64,000 nucleotides of DNA from Primorskyibacter aestuariivivens (GCF_028023675.1 NZ_JAQIOZ010000017.1:1-64000); one strand, 5' to 3'. Positions 8,619 to 18,829 are shown, numbered from the stretch's first letter. Notes: generated from the letters alone by a model not told the origin. Numbers and translations: made by a program.

Positions 8619-9596
8619 TCACTCTGCCGCCACGCGCCTTGCTACCTTCTTCTTCGCATGGGCCAAAAGCCCGTCACGCACCCACTTTCCGTCATCCCAC
8701 GCCTTGTTGCGCGCGGCCATGCGTTCGGTGTTGCAGGGGCCATTCCCCTTGAGCACCTCGAAGAACTCCGACCAATCGGGCTGGGTAAAATCGTAATGCC
8801 CGGTCTCTTCGTTCCATGTCAGGTCCGGGTCCGGCACCGTAAGCCCCAGATATTCCGCCTGCGGCACGGTCTGATCGACGAATTTCTGACGCAGCTCGTC
8901 ATTGGTGTTGATCTTGATCTTCCAGGCCATCGACTGCGCCGAATGCACACTGTCTTTGTCGCTTGGGCCAAACATCATCAGCGACGGGTACCAGAAGCGG
9001 TTGAGCGCATCCTGCGCCATTTTCTTCTGCGCCTCTGTCCCCTGCGCCATCTTCATCATGATGTCGTAGCCCTGCCGCTGGTGGAAACTTTCCTCCTTGC
9101 AGATGCGGATCATCGCGCGGGAATACGGCCCATAGGACGTGCGCTGCAGCGGCACCTGGTTCATAATCGCCGCCCCATCGACCAGCCAGCCCACCGCGCC
9201 CATATCGGCCCAGGTCAGCGTGGGATAATTGAAGATCGAGCTATATTTCATCCGCCCGTCCAAGAGCATCTCGGTCAGCTCATCGCGGCTCACCCCCAGC
9301 GTCTCGGCGGCGCAATACAGGTACAGCCCATGCCCCGCCTCATCCTGCACCTTGGCCAGAAGGATCGCCTTGCGCTCCAGCGTCGGCGCGCGGGTGATCC
9401 AGTTGCCCTCGGGCAGTTGGCCGACAATCTCGGAATGGGCGTGCTGTCCGATCTGGCGGATCAGCGTCTTGCGATAGCCCTCGGGCATCCACTCTTTCGG
9501 TTCGATCTTTTCGCCCGCATCAATGCGCGCCTGAAAGGCGGCAAGCTTTTCAGGATCGTCCTGGCTCGCCTCGGATTTCACCATCTGTGCATACAT
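8619..9596 (-). CDS. paaA: Phenylacetyl-CoA epoxidase catalytic subunit PaaA
   Basis: 325 residues. This is the di-iron subunit that inserts one oxygen atom into the aromatic ring of phenylacetyl-CoA. Metal-binding segments [10 protein letters not shown] and [11 protein letters not shown] are intact, as are the C-terminal [15 protein letters not shown] and CNTERM. It starts four bases after paaJ with a GAGG ribosome site inside the paaJ end. It is the best conserved marker of the cluster. Confidence 0.95.
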   Translation of the reverse strand: MYAQMVKSEASQDDPEKLAAFQARIDAGEKIEPKEWMPEGYRKTLIRQIGQHAHSEIVGQLPEGNWITRAPTLERKAILLAKVQDEAGHGLYLYCAAETLGVSRDELTEMLLDGRMKYSSIFNYPTLTWADMGAVGWLVDGAAIMNQVPLQRTSYGPYSRAMIRICKEESFHQRQGYDIMMKMAQGTEAQKKMAQDALNRFWYPSLMMFGPSDKDSVHSAQSMAWKIKINTNDELRQKFVDQTVPQAEYLGLTVPDPDLTWNEETGHYDFTQPDWSEFFEVLKGNGPCNTERMAARNKAWDDGKWVRDGLLAHAKKKVARRVAAE

Positions 9597-9600
9597 GGTC

Positions 9601-10806
9601 TCACACCCTCTCCAAAATCATTGCAGTGCCCTGCCCCACGCCCACGCACATGGTGCAAAGCGCATAGCGACCGCCCGTGCGGCGCAGCTGATAAGCCGCC
9701 GTCAGCACCAGCCGCGCGCCGGACATGCCCAGCGGATGGCCCAGCGCGATCGCCCCGCCATTGGGATTCACATGGGGCGCGTCGTCATCCACGCCAAGGG
9801 CGCGCAACGTGGCCAACCCCTGCGCGGCAAAGGCCTCGTTCAACTCTATCACATCCATCTGCGCGATGCTCAGCCCGGTGCGGTCCAGCACCTTGCGGCA
9901 GGCATTCACCGGCCCGATGCCCATGACGCGCGGCTCTACGCCCGCCGAGGCCATGGCCACCACCCGCGCCATGGGCGTCAGCCCGTGCATGGCTGCGGCC
10001 TCTTCGCTGGCCAGCAAAAGCGCCGCCGCGCCGTCATTCACGCCGCTGGAATTGCCCGCCGTGACGCTCAGGTCAGGGCCATTGATGCCGCGCAGCCCGG
10101 CCAGCTTCTCCGCCGTGGTGCCGGGCCGGGGATGCTCATCACGCGCCACAACCACCGGGTCGCCCTTGCGCTGCGGAATACTTACCGGTGTGATTTCCTC
10201 AGCAAAGACGCCTGCGGCGTCCGCCGCCTCCCAGCGCGCCTGAGAGCGCGCGGCAAAAGCATCCTGATCTTCGCGGCTCACGCCATACTCCGCCGCCACA
10301 TTGTCGGCCGTCTGCGGCATGGAATCGATCCCGTATTGCGCCTTCATCTTGGGATTCACAAAGCGCCAGCCGATGGTGGTGTCGAATATCTCCGCCGCCC
10401 GGGAAAAGGCCGCCCCCGCCTTGGGCATCACAAAGGGCGCGCGGCTCATGCTTTCGACCCCGCCCGCCAGCGTCAGCGCGTAATCCCCCGCCTTGATGCC
10501 GCGCGCGGCAAAGCCCACCGCATCCATGCCGCTGGCGCAAAGCCGGTTCACCGTCGTGCCGGGCACTTCCACCGGCAACCCCGCCAGAAGCGCCGCCATG
10601 CGCGCCACGTTGCGGTTGGATTCGCCCGCCTGATTGGCATCACCCAGGATCACCTCGTCAATCCGCGCCGGATCAAGACCTGGGTTGCGCTCCATCAATG
10701 CGCGGATCGGGATCGCCGCCAGATCATCGGTGCGCACCGAGGACAAGGCCCCGCCATAGCGCCCGATGGGCGTGCGCAGCGCGTCGCAGATCAAAGCCTC
10801 GGCCAT
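9601..10806 (-). CDS. paaJ: 3-oxoadipyl-CoA / 3-oxo-5,6-dehydrosuberyl-CoA thiolase PaaJ
   Basis: 401 residues, thiolase family. The nucleophile Cys is in [12 protein letters not shown], the catalytic His in [17 protein letters not shown] and the second Cys in [10 protein letters not shown]. In phenylacetate breakdown this enzyme acts twice, releasing acetyl-CoA each time and ending in succinyl-CoA plus acetyl-CoA. The related beta-ketoadipate thiolase PcaF cannot be told apart by sequence alone; its position as first gene of the paa operon decides for PaaJ. Confidence 0.9.
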   Translation of the reverse strand: MAEALICDALRTPIGRYGGALSSVRTDDLAAIPIRALMERNPGLDPARIDEVILGDANQAGESNRNVARMAALLAGLPVEVPGTTVNRLCASGMDAVGFAARGIKAGDYALTLAGGVESMSRAPFVMPKAGAAFSRAAEIFDTTIGWRFVNPKMKAQYGIDSMPQTADNVAAEYGVSREDQDAFAARSQARWEAADAAGVFAEEITPVSIPQRKGDPVVVARDEHPRPGTTAEKLAGLRGINGPDLSVTAGNSSGVNDGAAALLLASEEAAAMHGLTPMARVVAMASAGVEPRVMGIGPVNACRKVLDRTGLSIAQMDVIELNEAFAAQGLATLRALGVDDDAPHVNPNGGAIALGHPLGMSGARLVLTAAYQLRRTGGRYALCTMCVGVGQGTAMILERV

Positions 10807-10897
10807 ATGCGTCCTCCCGTTGGTCTCCCGTCATGCGCCAGCAGTGCATTCCCCCGACGCTGACACAAGCCCCGGCCCGTGGCACCCAAAAAGTTTT

Positions 10898-10915
10898 ACC
10901 GACCGTCCGGTCAGT
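10898..10915. promoter_or_regulatory. TetR-type operator before the paa operon
   Basis: An 18-base imperfect palindrome, ACCGACCGTCCGGTCAGT, matches its own complement at 14 of 18 positions. It has the ACCGACC/GGTC half-sites typical of TetR-family repressors. It lies about 90 bases upstream of the paaJ start, in the only sizeable gap before the operon (10807-10994). PaaR-type TetR repressors control paa operons in several proteobacteria. No regulator gene is in the window, so the partner is inferred. Confidence 0.6.
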
Positions 10916-10994
10916 CTATTCCTGATTCGCAAAATCTGGCAAGAGTTTCGATCAATGCTGCGACGGAATGGCCGATATACGCGGGGCGCGCGCC

Positions 10995-12041
10995 CTACAG
11001 ATTGCGCGCCTGCCACTGCCACGCGCCATCCGCGCGCCGCTCCCGCGTGGCGCGACCCTCGTGCCACAGATGCAGGCAATGGGCCATCGCCTCGACCAGC
11101 GCGAGGCCATATTCCCCATCACCGATTGTGCGCTTGAAGAGCGGCGGGAAACACTCGCCCGCCGTTCTCGGCTCCGCCAGATGCGCCTCAAGTCGTCTCA
11201 GCGCGCCGTGATGGTTCTCGATCAGCTGGCGCAGGCGCAGCGGCAACCCGGTAAAGGGCAGCTTGTGCCCCCCCAGCACCAGATGATCCTCGCGCGCAAA
11301 GGGCAGGAACTTTTCACAGCTTTCCAGCCAATCGGCCACCGGATCGGCCTCGGGCTCGGTGGCGTAGACGCCGATATTGGACGAGATCGACGGCAAGATC
11401 TGATCGCCCGCGATCACGATATGTTCGTCGCGGCTCCAGAAGGTCAGGTGATCGGGCGCATGGCCATTGCCTAACCGCACATGCCAGCGCCGCCCGCCCA
11501 TCGCAACCTCGTCGCCTTCGCGCAGCTTGCGGAAGCCCAAGGGCATCGGCCAGACGATATCGGCAAAGTTGAACGGCCGCTCCCCGGCGCGCTCGTCCAG
11601 AATGCGCGGCTCCATCCCGCAGGCGCGCCAGAAACCCAGCGTCTCCTGCGGCGGGCGGTGCTGCTCATCCAGCGTCAGCATACGCGAAAACAGCCAGGCG
11701 GTGCGGGTGGACCACAATTCCGCACCCTTCTCCGCCTGAAACCACCCGGCCAGCCCCACATGGTCGGGATGGTGATGGGTCACGATCACCCGCCCCACCG
11801 GCTTGCCGCCCAAAGGCCCGGCCAGCAATTTCTCCCAGATCGCGCGCGTGCGTTTCGACGAAAACCCGGTGTCCACGATGGTCCAGCTGTCACCGTCATC
11901 CAAAGCGTAGACATTCACATGGTCCAGCTTCATCGGCAGCGGCAGCCGCATCCACAGGATGCCCGGCGCGACCTCGGTCGCCTCTCCCTCTGCGGGCGGC
12001 GTGTCCCATGGGTAACGAATGCCTGCGGTGCCTCCGTCCAT
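10995..12041 (-). CDS. Metallo-beta-lactamase-fold hydrolase
   Basis: 348 residues. The metal-binding signature THHHPDH is near residues 88-94, followed by later His and Asp residues (GNGHAPDH, AGDQILP) and a C-terminal winged-helix-like part. It is probably a cytoplasmic hydrolase of a thioester, lactone or similar bond, possibly acting on acyl-CoA products. It overlaps the acyl-CoA dehydrogenase stop, either at ATG 12041 (TGATG) or GTG 12044 (GTGA), so the two form an operon. The substrate is unknown. Confidence 0.8.
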   Translation of the reverse strand: MDGGTAGIRYPWDTPPAEGEATEVAPGILWMRLPLPMKLDHVNVYALDDGDSWTIVDTGFSSKRTRAIWEKLLAGPLGGKPVGRVIVTHHHPDHVGLAGWFQAEKGAELWSTRTAWLFSRMLTLDEQHRPPQETLGFWRACGMEPRILDERAGERPFNFADIVWPMPLGFRKLREGDEVAMGGRRWHVRLGNGHAPDHLTFWSRDEHIVIAGDQILPSISSNIGVYATEPEADPVADWLESCEKFLPFAREDHLVLGGHKLPFTGLPLRLRQLIENHHGALRRLEAHLAEPRTAGECFPPLFKRTIGDGEYGLALVEAMAHCLHLWHEGRATRERRADGAWQWQARNL

Positions 12042-13759
12042 CACGCGCCCAGATCCTCGGGCGACAGCGCATAAAGCGCCTCGGCCCCGGCGCTGGCCTG
12101 CGCCAGGAGGCTGGCATGCTCGGGCAAGAGCCGTTCGATATAGAACCGCGCCAGACGCCCGCGCGCGCTGTCCGCGCCTTCGGACTCGGCGGCTTTGAGA
12201 TGGTAATGCCCGCCCAGCACCCGGGCAAAGCCCATGAGAAACGGCACCGCGCCCGCAAAGCGGGCGTTCAGATCGCCCTGCTCGGCCAGGCTCTCGACCG
12301 TCTCGCGCAGCGTCTCGGACGCCTGCCAGACCGGCTCGGCCAACGCGGGCAGGCTGCCGCGCAGCCCCTCGGCATGACTTTCCACCTCATCGAGCAGCGC
12401 GGCCATCGCCTCGCCGCCATCCATCATCTTGCGGCCCACAAGGTCCATGGCCTGAATGCCGTTGGTGCCCTCGTAAATCGCCGTGACCCGCACATCGCGG
12501 GAATATTGCGCCGCGCCGGTTTCCTCGATGTAGCCCATGCCGCCATGGACCTGCACGCCCAGCTCCGCCACGCGGATGCCGGTCTCGGTGCCAAAGGCTT
12601 TGGCAATCGGGGTGAGCAGCGCGGCGCGCGCCTCCCATCCGGCATCGCCCGTGGCATGGGCCAGATCAATCGCCTGCGCACAGGCAAAAGCAATGGCCCG
12701 CGCGGCAAAGGTATCGGCGCGCATGGTGGCCAGCATGCGCCGCACATCCGCATGATCGATGATCGTACCGGTGCCGTTTTGAATCGGCGACCGCCCCTGT
12801 TTGCGCTCCATCGCATAACTCAGCGCCGCCTGTGTCGCGGCCTCGGCCACGCCAATGCCCTGCACGCCCACGCCAAGCCGCGCATTGTTCATCATGGTGA
12901 ACATCGCGCGCATCCCGTCATGCGGTTCGCCCACAAGCCAGCCTTTGGCGCCGGAATACTCCATCACCGCTGTTGGCGAGCCATGCAGTCCCATCTTGTG
13001 CTCCAGCGACACCACGCGCAGGTCATTGCGCTCCCCCGGATTGCCATCCGCATCGGGGATGTGGCGCGGCACAATGAAAAGACTGATCCCCTTGGTCCCC
13101 GGCCGGGCATCGGGCAGACGGGCCAGCACGAGGTGGCAGACATTCTCGGTAAAGTCGTTGTCCGCCCAGGAGATATAAATCTTCTGCCCGGTGATCGCAT
13201 AAGACCCGTCGCCCAGCGGCTCGGCCTTGGTGCGCAGCGCGCCCACATCCGATCCCGCCTGTGGCTCGGTCAGGTTCATCGTCCCGGCCCATTCGCCGGA
13301 AATCAGCTTGGGCAGGAAGCGCGCCTTGATCTCGTCGCTGGCATGGTTTTCCAGCGCCTCGATCTGCCCCTGCCCCATGAGCGGCGCCAACTGGATCGCA
13401 AGGCAGGACCCCGACAGCATGTCATTGACGGCGGTGGCCAGCATCATCGGCAGACCCATGCCGCCATATTCGGGATCGGCGGACATGCCGATCCAGCCGC
13501 CTTCGGCAATCGCGCGAAACCCATCCGCAAAGCCCGGGCTGGTGCGCACGACGCCATTGTCCAGATGCGCGGGGTGCAGATCGCCCTGCCGCTGCAACGG
13601 CGCAAGCCGCTCCTCGCACATGCGCCCGGCCTCGGTCAGGATCGCCTGCCGCATATCCTCGGTCGCCTCGGCAAAGCGGTCCGTCGCCTGCACAGGGGCC
13701 AGCGGCACCACGTGGCGCAGGATCAGATCGAAATCGGTAAGAGGGGCGTGATAGGGCAT
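12041..13759 (-). CDS. Acyl-CoA dehydrogenase, DmdC-like long form
   Basis: 572 residues, longer than ordinary acyl-CoA dehydrogenases and with the extra C-terminal region of the DmdC (methylthiopropanoyl-CoA dehydrogenase) group. FAD and substrate segments MNLTEPQAGSDVGA, QVHGGMGYIEETG and the catalytic-glutamate segment AIYEGTNGIQAMD are all visible. The start at 13759 (MPYHAPLTD) is the conserved one; an upstream ATG adds seven residues. Roseobacters carry several such paralogues, so a role in DMSP or another short-chain acyl-CoA cannot be chosen from sequence alone. Confidence 0.82.
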   Translation of the reverse strand: MPYHAPLTDFDLILRHVVPLAPVQATDRFAEATEDMRQAILTEAGRMCEERLAPLQRQGDLHPAHLDNGVVRTSPGFADGFRAIAEGGWIGMSADPEYGGMGLPMMLATAVNDMLSGSCLAIQLAPLMGQGQIEALENHASDEIKARFLPKLISGEWAGTMNLTEPQAGSDVGALRTKAEPLGDGSYAITGQKIYISWADNDFTENVCHLVLARLPDARPGTKGISLFIVPRHIPDADGNPGERNDLRVVSLEHKMGLHGSPTAVMEYSGAKGWLVGEPHDGMRAMFTMMNNARLGVGVQGIGVAEAATQAALSYAMERKQGRSPIQNGTGTIIDHADVRRMLATMRADTFAARAIAFACAQAIDLAHATGDAGWEARAALLTPIAKAFGTETGIRVAELGVQVHGGMGYIEETGAAQYSRDVRVTAIYEGTNGIQAMDLVGRKMMDGGEAMAALLDEVESHAEGLRGSLPALAEPVWQASETLRETVESLAEQGDLNARFAGAVPFLMGFARVLGGHYHLKAAESEGADSARGRLARFYIERLLPEHASLLAQASAGAEALYALSPEDLGA

Positions 13760-13855
13760 GGCAGACCTCGGGCGTCGCAATGACTTTGCTTTGTCTATTG
13801 GTCCAGCTATACCGCCCCGACCTTTTGCAGCAACCCAAACGCGGCGTCACGGATC

Positions 13856-14818
13856 ATGGAGAAACCCATCACAGAACGGCTTGAACCGACCGAAACGGGC
13901 CTTGCCCGCGCCGCCGAAATCCTGCGCGACGGCGGGCGCGTCGCCTTCCCGACCGAGACGGTCTATGGGCTGGGTGCGGATGCCACAAACGGCACCGCCG
14001 TGGCCGGGATCTACGCCGCCAAGGGACGGCCCAGCTTCAACCCGCTGATCGCCCATGTGGCAGATGCGGACATGGCGAAACGCTACGTGGTGTGGTCCGA
14101 TCTGGCTGACCGGGTGGCGGGCGCGTTCTGGCCCGGGCCGCTGACGCTGGTGCTGCCACTGCGCCCGGATTGCGGCATCTCCGAACTGGTCACCGCCGGG
14201 CTCGACACTCTGGCGGTGCGGGTGCCCGCACATCCGCTGGCGCAGGATCTGTTGCGCATGGTCGGCGTGCCGCTGGCCGCGCCCTCGGCCAACCCCTCGG
14301 GCCGGATCAGCCCCACGACACCCGCCCACGTTCTGGCCGGTCTGGACGGGGAGATCGAGGCGGTGCTGATGGGTGGCGCGTGCGAAGTGGGGGTGGAAAG
14401 CACCATCCTTGGCCTGGCCGGAGACCCGGTTCTGCTGCGCCCCGGCGGATTGCCTGCCGAAGCGCTGGAGGCGATGCTCGGCCGGCCCCTTGCCACCGGC
14501 GGCGATGCGGACGCGCCCAGCGCGCCGGGACAGCTTTTGTCGCATTACGCGCCTGCTGCGGGTATGCGCCTGAACGCCACCGAGGCGCGGGCGGGCGAGC
14601 TGCTTTTGGGCTTTGGCCCCGTTGCGGGCGACATGACGCTCTCTGCCGCCGGGGACCTGCACGAGGCCGCCGCCAATCTCTTTGGCCACCTCCATGCGCT
14701 GGACGCGCAGAGTGCAAACCGGGGCGCTGGGGTCATCGCCGTCGCCCCGATCCCCGAAACCGGGCTGGGCCGGGCCATCAACGACCGGTTGCGCCGGGCA
14801 GCGGCACCGAGGGGGTGA
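13856..14818 (+). CDS. L-threonylcarbamoyladenylate synthase (Sua5/YrdC type)
   Basis: 320 residues. The N-terminal YrdC domain has GGRVAFPTETVYGLGADA and KGRPSFNPLIAHV, followed by PGPLTLVLP and SAPSANPSGRISPT. The C-terminal part is a Sua5 domain (PGQLLSHYAPA), so this is the longer Sua5 form and not TsaC alone. The enzyme makes threonylcarbamoyl-AMP from threonine, bicarbonate and ATP for t6A in tRNAs reading ANN codons. It is divergent from the acyl-CoA dehydrogenase. Confidence 0.92.
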   Translation: MEKPITERLEPTETGLARAAEILRDGGRVAFPTETVYGLGADATNGTAVAGIYAAKGRPSFNPLIAHVADADMAKRYVVWSDLADRVAGAFWPGPLTLVLPLRPDCGISELVTAGLDTLAVRVPAHPLAQDLLRMVGVPLAAPSANPSGRISPTTPAHVLAGLDGEIEAVLMGGACEVGVESTILGLAGDPVLLRPGGLPAEALEAMLGRPLATGGDADAPSAPGQLLSHYAPAAGMRLNATEARAGELLLGFGPVAGDMTLSAAGDLHEAAANLFGHLHALDAQSANRGAGVIAVAPIPETGLGRAINDRLRRAAAPRG

Positions 14819-14970
14819 ACCAGCTTTGGAACCGTCTCAGCGGTTTGCAGCTTCACAGCGTTCCGGCGATGCATTTTAACCTCTTCCCACAGCACGGCCA
14901 TATTGTGGTCAATGTTTTTCCCCAGTCCTCAGGCTTGATTAGATCGCTCAACCTATAGAGGATCTCAGAC

Positions 14971-15201
14971 ATGAAGAAATTTTGCGCAACCGTTGCACTC
15001 GTGCTTGTCGGTACGGTCACACAAGCCTCTCCCGACCCCAATGGGCCGGCTGGCTTCACGACGGTATGGCACGGCCACGGTGCCAACCATCAGGGCAACA
15101 ACACGCCCGGCGACACGGCTGCCGACCGCCATAATTTTGGGGGTGCAACCGCAGGCAACAGCGGCACAAACCCGGCCGCCGCCACGCAAGCCGGTCAGTA
15201 G
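14971..15201 (+). CDS. Small secreted protein, unknown function
   Basis: 76 residues. It starts with a clear signal peptide (MKKFCATVALVLVGTVTQAS), leaving a mature chain of about 56 residues rich in Gly, Asn, His, Thr and Ala. A short HGHGANHQGN stretch could bind a metal. A GAGG ribosome site lies nine bases before the ATG. I do not recognise a family. Its signal peptide and ribosome site make it more likely real than chance, but no homologue was checked. Confidence 0.55.
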   Translation: MKKFCATVALVLVGTVTQASPDPNGPAGFTTVWHGHGANHQGNNTPGDTAADRHNFGGATAGNSGTNPAAATQAGQ

Positions 15202-15706
15202 GACCGACCGCCGACGGCGGCCAGGCGATCGACGACCGACCGCGCCGGGCCGCCGGCCAAGGGAAAGAGAGAGAGCCGCGCGCTGATGCGTCGTAAGTGA
15301 CCTGCTCCCCTGCACGTCCTAATTGAACCGACAGCCGCCCTTCGTGATGAGGGTTGGGAACTGGTGCTCCGCGGACTAAGCCGCCATTTGAGCAATATTT
15401 CAAATGTCCGGTTCGGTCCCGACTACTGCCTTTGAGGCTAAGTCATGAAAGTGCCAAGAAGCGACATTTGCCGTTCTTGATCAACCACCTCAACTTGGTA
15501 CATCGCAATGCCGGAGTAGAAGCCGTCCACAGCATCAGGCGCGGACATCTTTCATAGAACTCAAGTGCTAAAATTTTGCCTTCTTATTGGAATTTGACAG
15601 ACTTTCCACATAGTCCAGCAGCACCGCCAGGGCCAGCACACTCGGCCGCTCTTCGCGGCCGGTACGCACCTTCGCAAGAGGGCTGGAGACAGAAATTGCT
15701 TGGTAA
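15202..15706. other. Gene-poor stretch of about 500 bases
   Basis: No reading frame here is convincing. Several stops occur in all frames and the composition is more AT-rich after about 15380 than in neighbouring genes. The word CAAATGTCCGG at 15401-15411 recurs at 17080-17090, on the other side of the gentisate gene, in another gene-poor stretch. Together they look like relic, non-coding DNA flanking an acquired segment. Confidence 0.5.
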
Positions 15707-15880
15707 GTCACCTTTGGCGGCTGTAACCTCGGGGAAGGAACGTCAAATGGGGAAGGTCGGATCTATCACCCGGACGACGCCAGGGCGGCGGTCCGCAACC
15801 ATGTGATGTCCGGCATGTCGCCCGAGGACTGATACAACCAGCTTTCGTGGATCTATGGTGGCAACGGCCTGAGCAACTGA
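15707..15880 (+). pseudogene. C-terminal remnant of a flavin-dependent aromatic hydroxylase
   Basis: One frame reads IYHPDDARAAVRNHVMSG, then MSPED, an in-frame TGA at 15830-15832, and continues YNQLSWIYGGNGLSN to a second stop at 15878-15880. The pattern (HPD..AR, then SPEDxYxxLxWIYGG) resembles the C-terminus of FAD monooxygenases such as 3-hydroxybenzoate or salicylate hydroxylases. A single TGG-to-TGA change would explain the inner stop. No N-terminal part is found upstream. It lies just before a gentisate dioxygenase, and 3-hydroxybenzoate 6-hydroxylase makes gentisate, which supports the reading. The family assignment is tentative. Confidence 0.5.
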
Positions 15881-15892
15881 GGAGGAAGCCCC

Positions 15893-16942
15893 ATGTCCCT
15901 GACAAGCAAGCCCGAGGAGACGCCGGAGCGGCTGGCGTTCTACGCCAAGATCGAAAAGAAGGCCTTCACGCCGCTTTGGGCGGTGATGTCCGACATCATC
16001 ACGCCGGAGCCGAAGAGCGGCTGCCGCGCGCATATGTGGAAGTTCGACGCCGCAAGGGAATACCTGATGGAGGCGGGCGGGCTGATCACCGCCAAAGAGG
16101 CGGAGCGGCGGGTGCTGATCCTGGAAAATCCGGGGCTGCGCGGGTTGTCGAAGATCACCACCTCGCTCTATGCAGGGTTGCAACTGGTAATGCCGGGCGA
16201 GGTCGCGCCGGCCCATCGGCACAGCCAGTCGGCGTTGCGCTTCGTGCTGGACGGATCGGGCGCCCACACCGCGGTGAACGGCGAGCGGACGATGATGAAG
16301 TATGGCGATTTCGTCATCACCCCGCCGACCGCCTGGCATGATCACGGCAACCAGAGCGAGGCACCGATGATCTGGCTCGACGGCCTCGATATCCCCATCG
16401 TCAGCCATTTCGACGCCTCGTTCGCCGAGGGCTACGGCGACGACGAGCAGCCGGTGAGCCGGGAAACCGGGGACAGTCTGGCGCGCTATGGTGCCAACAT
16501 GCTGCCGGTGGATTACAAACAGGAGAAGCTGGCCTCGCCGATCTTCAACTATCCCTATGCGCGGTCGCGCGAGGCACTGGAGCGGATGAAGGCGCAGGAC
16601 GAATGGGACCCCTGCCACGGGCTGAAGATGCGCTATGTGAACCCGGTCGACGGCGGACACGCGATGCCGACCATCGCGGCCTTCCTGCAATTGCTGCCGA
16701 AGGGGTTCAAATCGGCCGCCTACCGGTCCACGGACGCGACGATCTATGTCTGCGTCGAGGGCGGGGGGCGGACCACCATCGGCGGCGAGAAGTTCGAGTG
16801 GGGGCCGAAGGATATCTTCGTCGCGCCGAGCTGGGCCTGGGTCACCCATGAGGCGGAGGGCGAGTCGGTGCTGTTCAGCTATTCCGACCGTGTGGCGCAG
16901 GAGAAGCTGGGTCTGTTCCGGCAGGACCGCGGCAACCATTGA
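15893..16942 (+). CDS. Gentisate 1,2-dioxygenase
   Basis: 349 residues, bicupin. The N-terminal cupin has the metal-binding [14 protein letters not shown] segment and WHDHGN; the C-terminal cupin (about 240-335) keeps the fold but looks degenerate. The enzyme cleaves gentisate (2,5-dihydroxybenzoate) to maleylpyruvate with Fe(II) and oxygen. GGAGG lies before the ATG. No maleylpyruvate isomerase or fumarylpyruvate hydrolase is next to it, and the upstream hydroxylase is broken, so the gene is an orphan here. Confidence 0.88.
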   Translation: MSLTSKPEETPERLAFYAKIEKKAFTPLWAVMSDIITPEPKSGCRAHMWKFDAAREYLMEAGGLITAKEAERRVLILENPGLRGLSKITTSLYAGLQLVMPGEVAPAHRHSQSALRFVLDGSGAHTAVNGERTMMKYGDFVITPPTAWHDHGNQSEAPMIWLDGLDIPIVSHFDASFAEGYGDDEQPVSRETGDSLARYGANMLPVDYKQEKLASPIFNYPYARSREALERMKAQDEWDPCHGLKMRYVNPVDGGHAMPTIAAFLQLLPKGFKSAAYRSTDATIYVCVEGGGRTTIGGEKFEWGPKDIFVAPSWAWVTHEAEGESVLFSYSDRVAQEKLGLFRQDRGNH

Positions 16943-17314
16943 AGTGGAAGATGTGGGAGACTGAGCCAGACCCGTCATTAGGGCCCTGATCGATGACAAG
17001 CTCGTTGGCGTCAGATAATATGCTTTGGCCGCCGATGGGCACAAAATTCATCTGTCTGGCTTCCCTTCAGGCCTTTCTCCAAATGTCCGGATAGGGTTAG
17101 GAATTCGCGTAGCGCGCACTCACCGAACGTCCCGATTGCCCCACAATGCTTCCGTTCGAACGCGGCGCAGCATCGTGCAGAAAGGGCTCAAACCCGGAAT
17201 CCGCTGCGCACAGTTTGATCGGCAGGTTCCGGGCAATCGCGGCAGCGCGCCAAACGCCGGGCCTGCGCATTTTCGCAAAAAGGATCTCTGGCCGCTGCGC
17301 CACCGTAGGCCCTC
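16943..17314. other. Gene-poor stretch of about 370 bases
   Basis: No supported gene. It contains CAAATGTCCGG (17080-17090), shared with the stretch at 15401, and non-coding-looking sequence with stops in every frame except short chance frames. It separates the gentisate gene from the 3' end of algH. Confidence 0.45.
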
Positions 17315-17887
17315 TCAGGCATGCCCCGCTGTCGCCGACAGCGCCAGAGCGTCCACCCCAAGGATATGCAGCGCGGCCTCCCATTTCTCCGGGTTCGGCC
17401 TGTCAAAGATCAGCTCCGGATCCGACGCGCATGTGAGCCAGCCGTTCTGCGCAAGCTCGCCCTCCAACTGCCCCGGTCCCCAGCCCGCATAACCCAGCGC
17501 CATGAGCCGCCGCGACGGCCCCCGCCCCGCGCCGATCTCTTCAAGGATGTCCATCGTCGCGGTCATCGACATGGCATCGTCGACCTTCAGCGTGGCCACC
17601 GGGGATTCGTAATCCGGGGAATGCAGCACAAAGCCGCGCCCCTGCTCCACCGGGCCGCCAAAGAACACCGGCGCGGCGGGCAGGTCAGGCACCATGTCGA
17701 TTTCAAGCTGGGAGAGCAATTCGCGCAGGCCCACCTCGGCCACCGCCTTGTTGATGATCAGCCCCATCGCGCCATCTTCGGAATGGGCGCACATATAGAC
17801 CACCGAATGCATGAAGCGGGGGTCGCCCATGCCCGGCATGGCGATCAGCAATTGCCCGGTCAGGTTCGAGGGCATCGGCTCGGTCAT
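17315..17887 (-). CDS. YqgE/AlgH family protein
   Basis: 190 residues. The family signature [15 protein letters not shown] is followed by [38 protein letters not shown] and [14 protein letters not shown], in the usual order. The start at 17887 (MTEPMPSNL) was chosen because AAGGAAG lies about eight bases upstream; a longer frame adds unconserved residues. The molecular role of the family is unsettled. AlgH was linked to alginate regulation in Pseudomonas. Confidence 0.92.
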   Translation of the reverse strand: MTEPMPSNLTGQLLIAMPGMGDPRFMHSVVYMCAHSEDGAMGLIINKAVAEVGLRELLSQLEIDMVPDLPAAPVFFGGPVEQGRGFVLHSPDYESPVATLKVDDAMSMTATMDILEEIGAGRGPSRRLMALGYAGWGPGQLEGELAQNGWLTCASDPELIFDRPNPEKWEAALHILGVDALALSATAGHA

Positions 17888-18012
17888 CGGGGTTTTCTTC
17901 CTTTGTGCTGGGCTCATCGGGCCTGTGTCAAAGATGGGACGAAGTGCAGCCACACGCAAGGCTCGCCACAAAGTGAGTTGGATTTCACCCGGCATTCGCG
18001 CATCTGAAGGGT

Positions 18013-18813
18013 ATGAAACGTACTTTCCTGACCCTGTGCGCCGCTTTGCTCAGCGCCTCCGCCGCCTTGGCCCAGTCCAATAGCGAGATGATCCGCGCCA
18101 CGCTCCTGCCCGGTTGGCAGCAAAGCGATGGCAGCCATGTGGCCGGGCTGGCGCTGGATCTGGCGCCGGGGTGGAAGACCTATTGGCGCGCGCCGGGCGA
18201 CGCGGGCATTCCGCCGCGTTTTGACTGGCGCGGCAGCCGCAATCTGGCGGCTGTATCGGTGCAATGGCCGACGCCCGAGGTGATGGACCAGAACGGCATG
18301 GTCTCTATCGGCTATACCCGCGATGTCGTGCTGCCGGTGGTGATCCGCCCGAAATCGGCAGGCGACATCCGGGTCAAGGCACGGGTCGAGCTTGGCGTCT
18401 GCCACGACATCTGTATTCCGGCGGAAATCACCGTGACCGGCACGCTCCCGCAAGGCCCCGGCCAACGCGATCCGCGCATCGTGGCCGCGCTGGTCGATCA
18501 GCCGCTCAGCGCCGATGAGGCCGGTGTCACCCGCGTGAGTTGTGCCGTGCGCCCGTCGCAGGGCGGCATGGGCGTGCGCGCCGAAATTTCCATGCCCTCC
18601 GCCGGTGGTCGGGAATTCACCATTATCGAAACCGGCAACCCCCAGCTTTGGGTCGCCGAGGCCCAGACCACACGCAAGGGTCGCAAGGTCATCGCCGAAA
18701 CCGTGGTCAGCCATGTGGATGGCACGCCCTTTGCGCTGGATCGCTCGGGCCTGCGCATCACCGTTCTGGGCCGCGATCACGCGGTCGATATTCGCGGCTG
18801 CTCTGGTCAGTAA
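18013..18813 (+). CDS. Periplasmic DsbD-alpha-like thiol:disulfide protein
   Basis: 266 residues with a signal peptide ending at about AALAQ (residue 21). The mature chain is an immunoglobulin-like domain of the DsbD N-terminal type: [21 protein letters not shown], then the Cys pair in [11 protein letters not shown]. In DsbD this domain takes electrons from the membrane domain and passes them to periplasmic partners. Here it stands alone without the transmembrane or thioredoxin parts. A role in cytochrome c or metal-centre maturation is possible but inferred. Confidence 0.8.
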   Translation: MKRTFLTLCAALLSASAALAQSNSEMIRATLLPGWQQSDGSHVAGLALDLAPGWKTYWRAPGDAGIPPRFDWRGSRNLAAVSVQWPTPEVMDQNGMVSIGYTRDVVLPVVIRPKSAGDIRVKARVELGVCHDICIPAEITVTGTLPQGPGQRDPRIVAALVDQPLSADEAGVTRVSCAVRPSQGGMGVRAEISMPSAGGREFTIIETGNPQLWVAEAQTTRKGRKVIAETVVSHVDGTPFALDRSGLRITVLGRDHAVDIRGCSGQ

Positions 18814-18829
18814 GGTTGGGTCGGTTGGA

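Noticed and set aside
12008-13783. 591-codon open frame opposite the acyl-CoA dehydrogenase
   Set aside because: The dehydrogenase on the other strand has full motifs; this frame has none.
15743-17044. 433-codon minus-strand frame over the gentisate dioxygenase
   Set aside because: The plus-strand cupin protein has a ribosome site and metal-binding motif; the antisense frame has neither.
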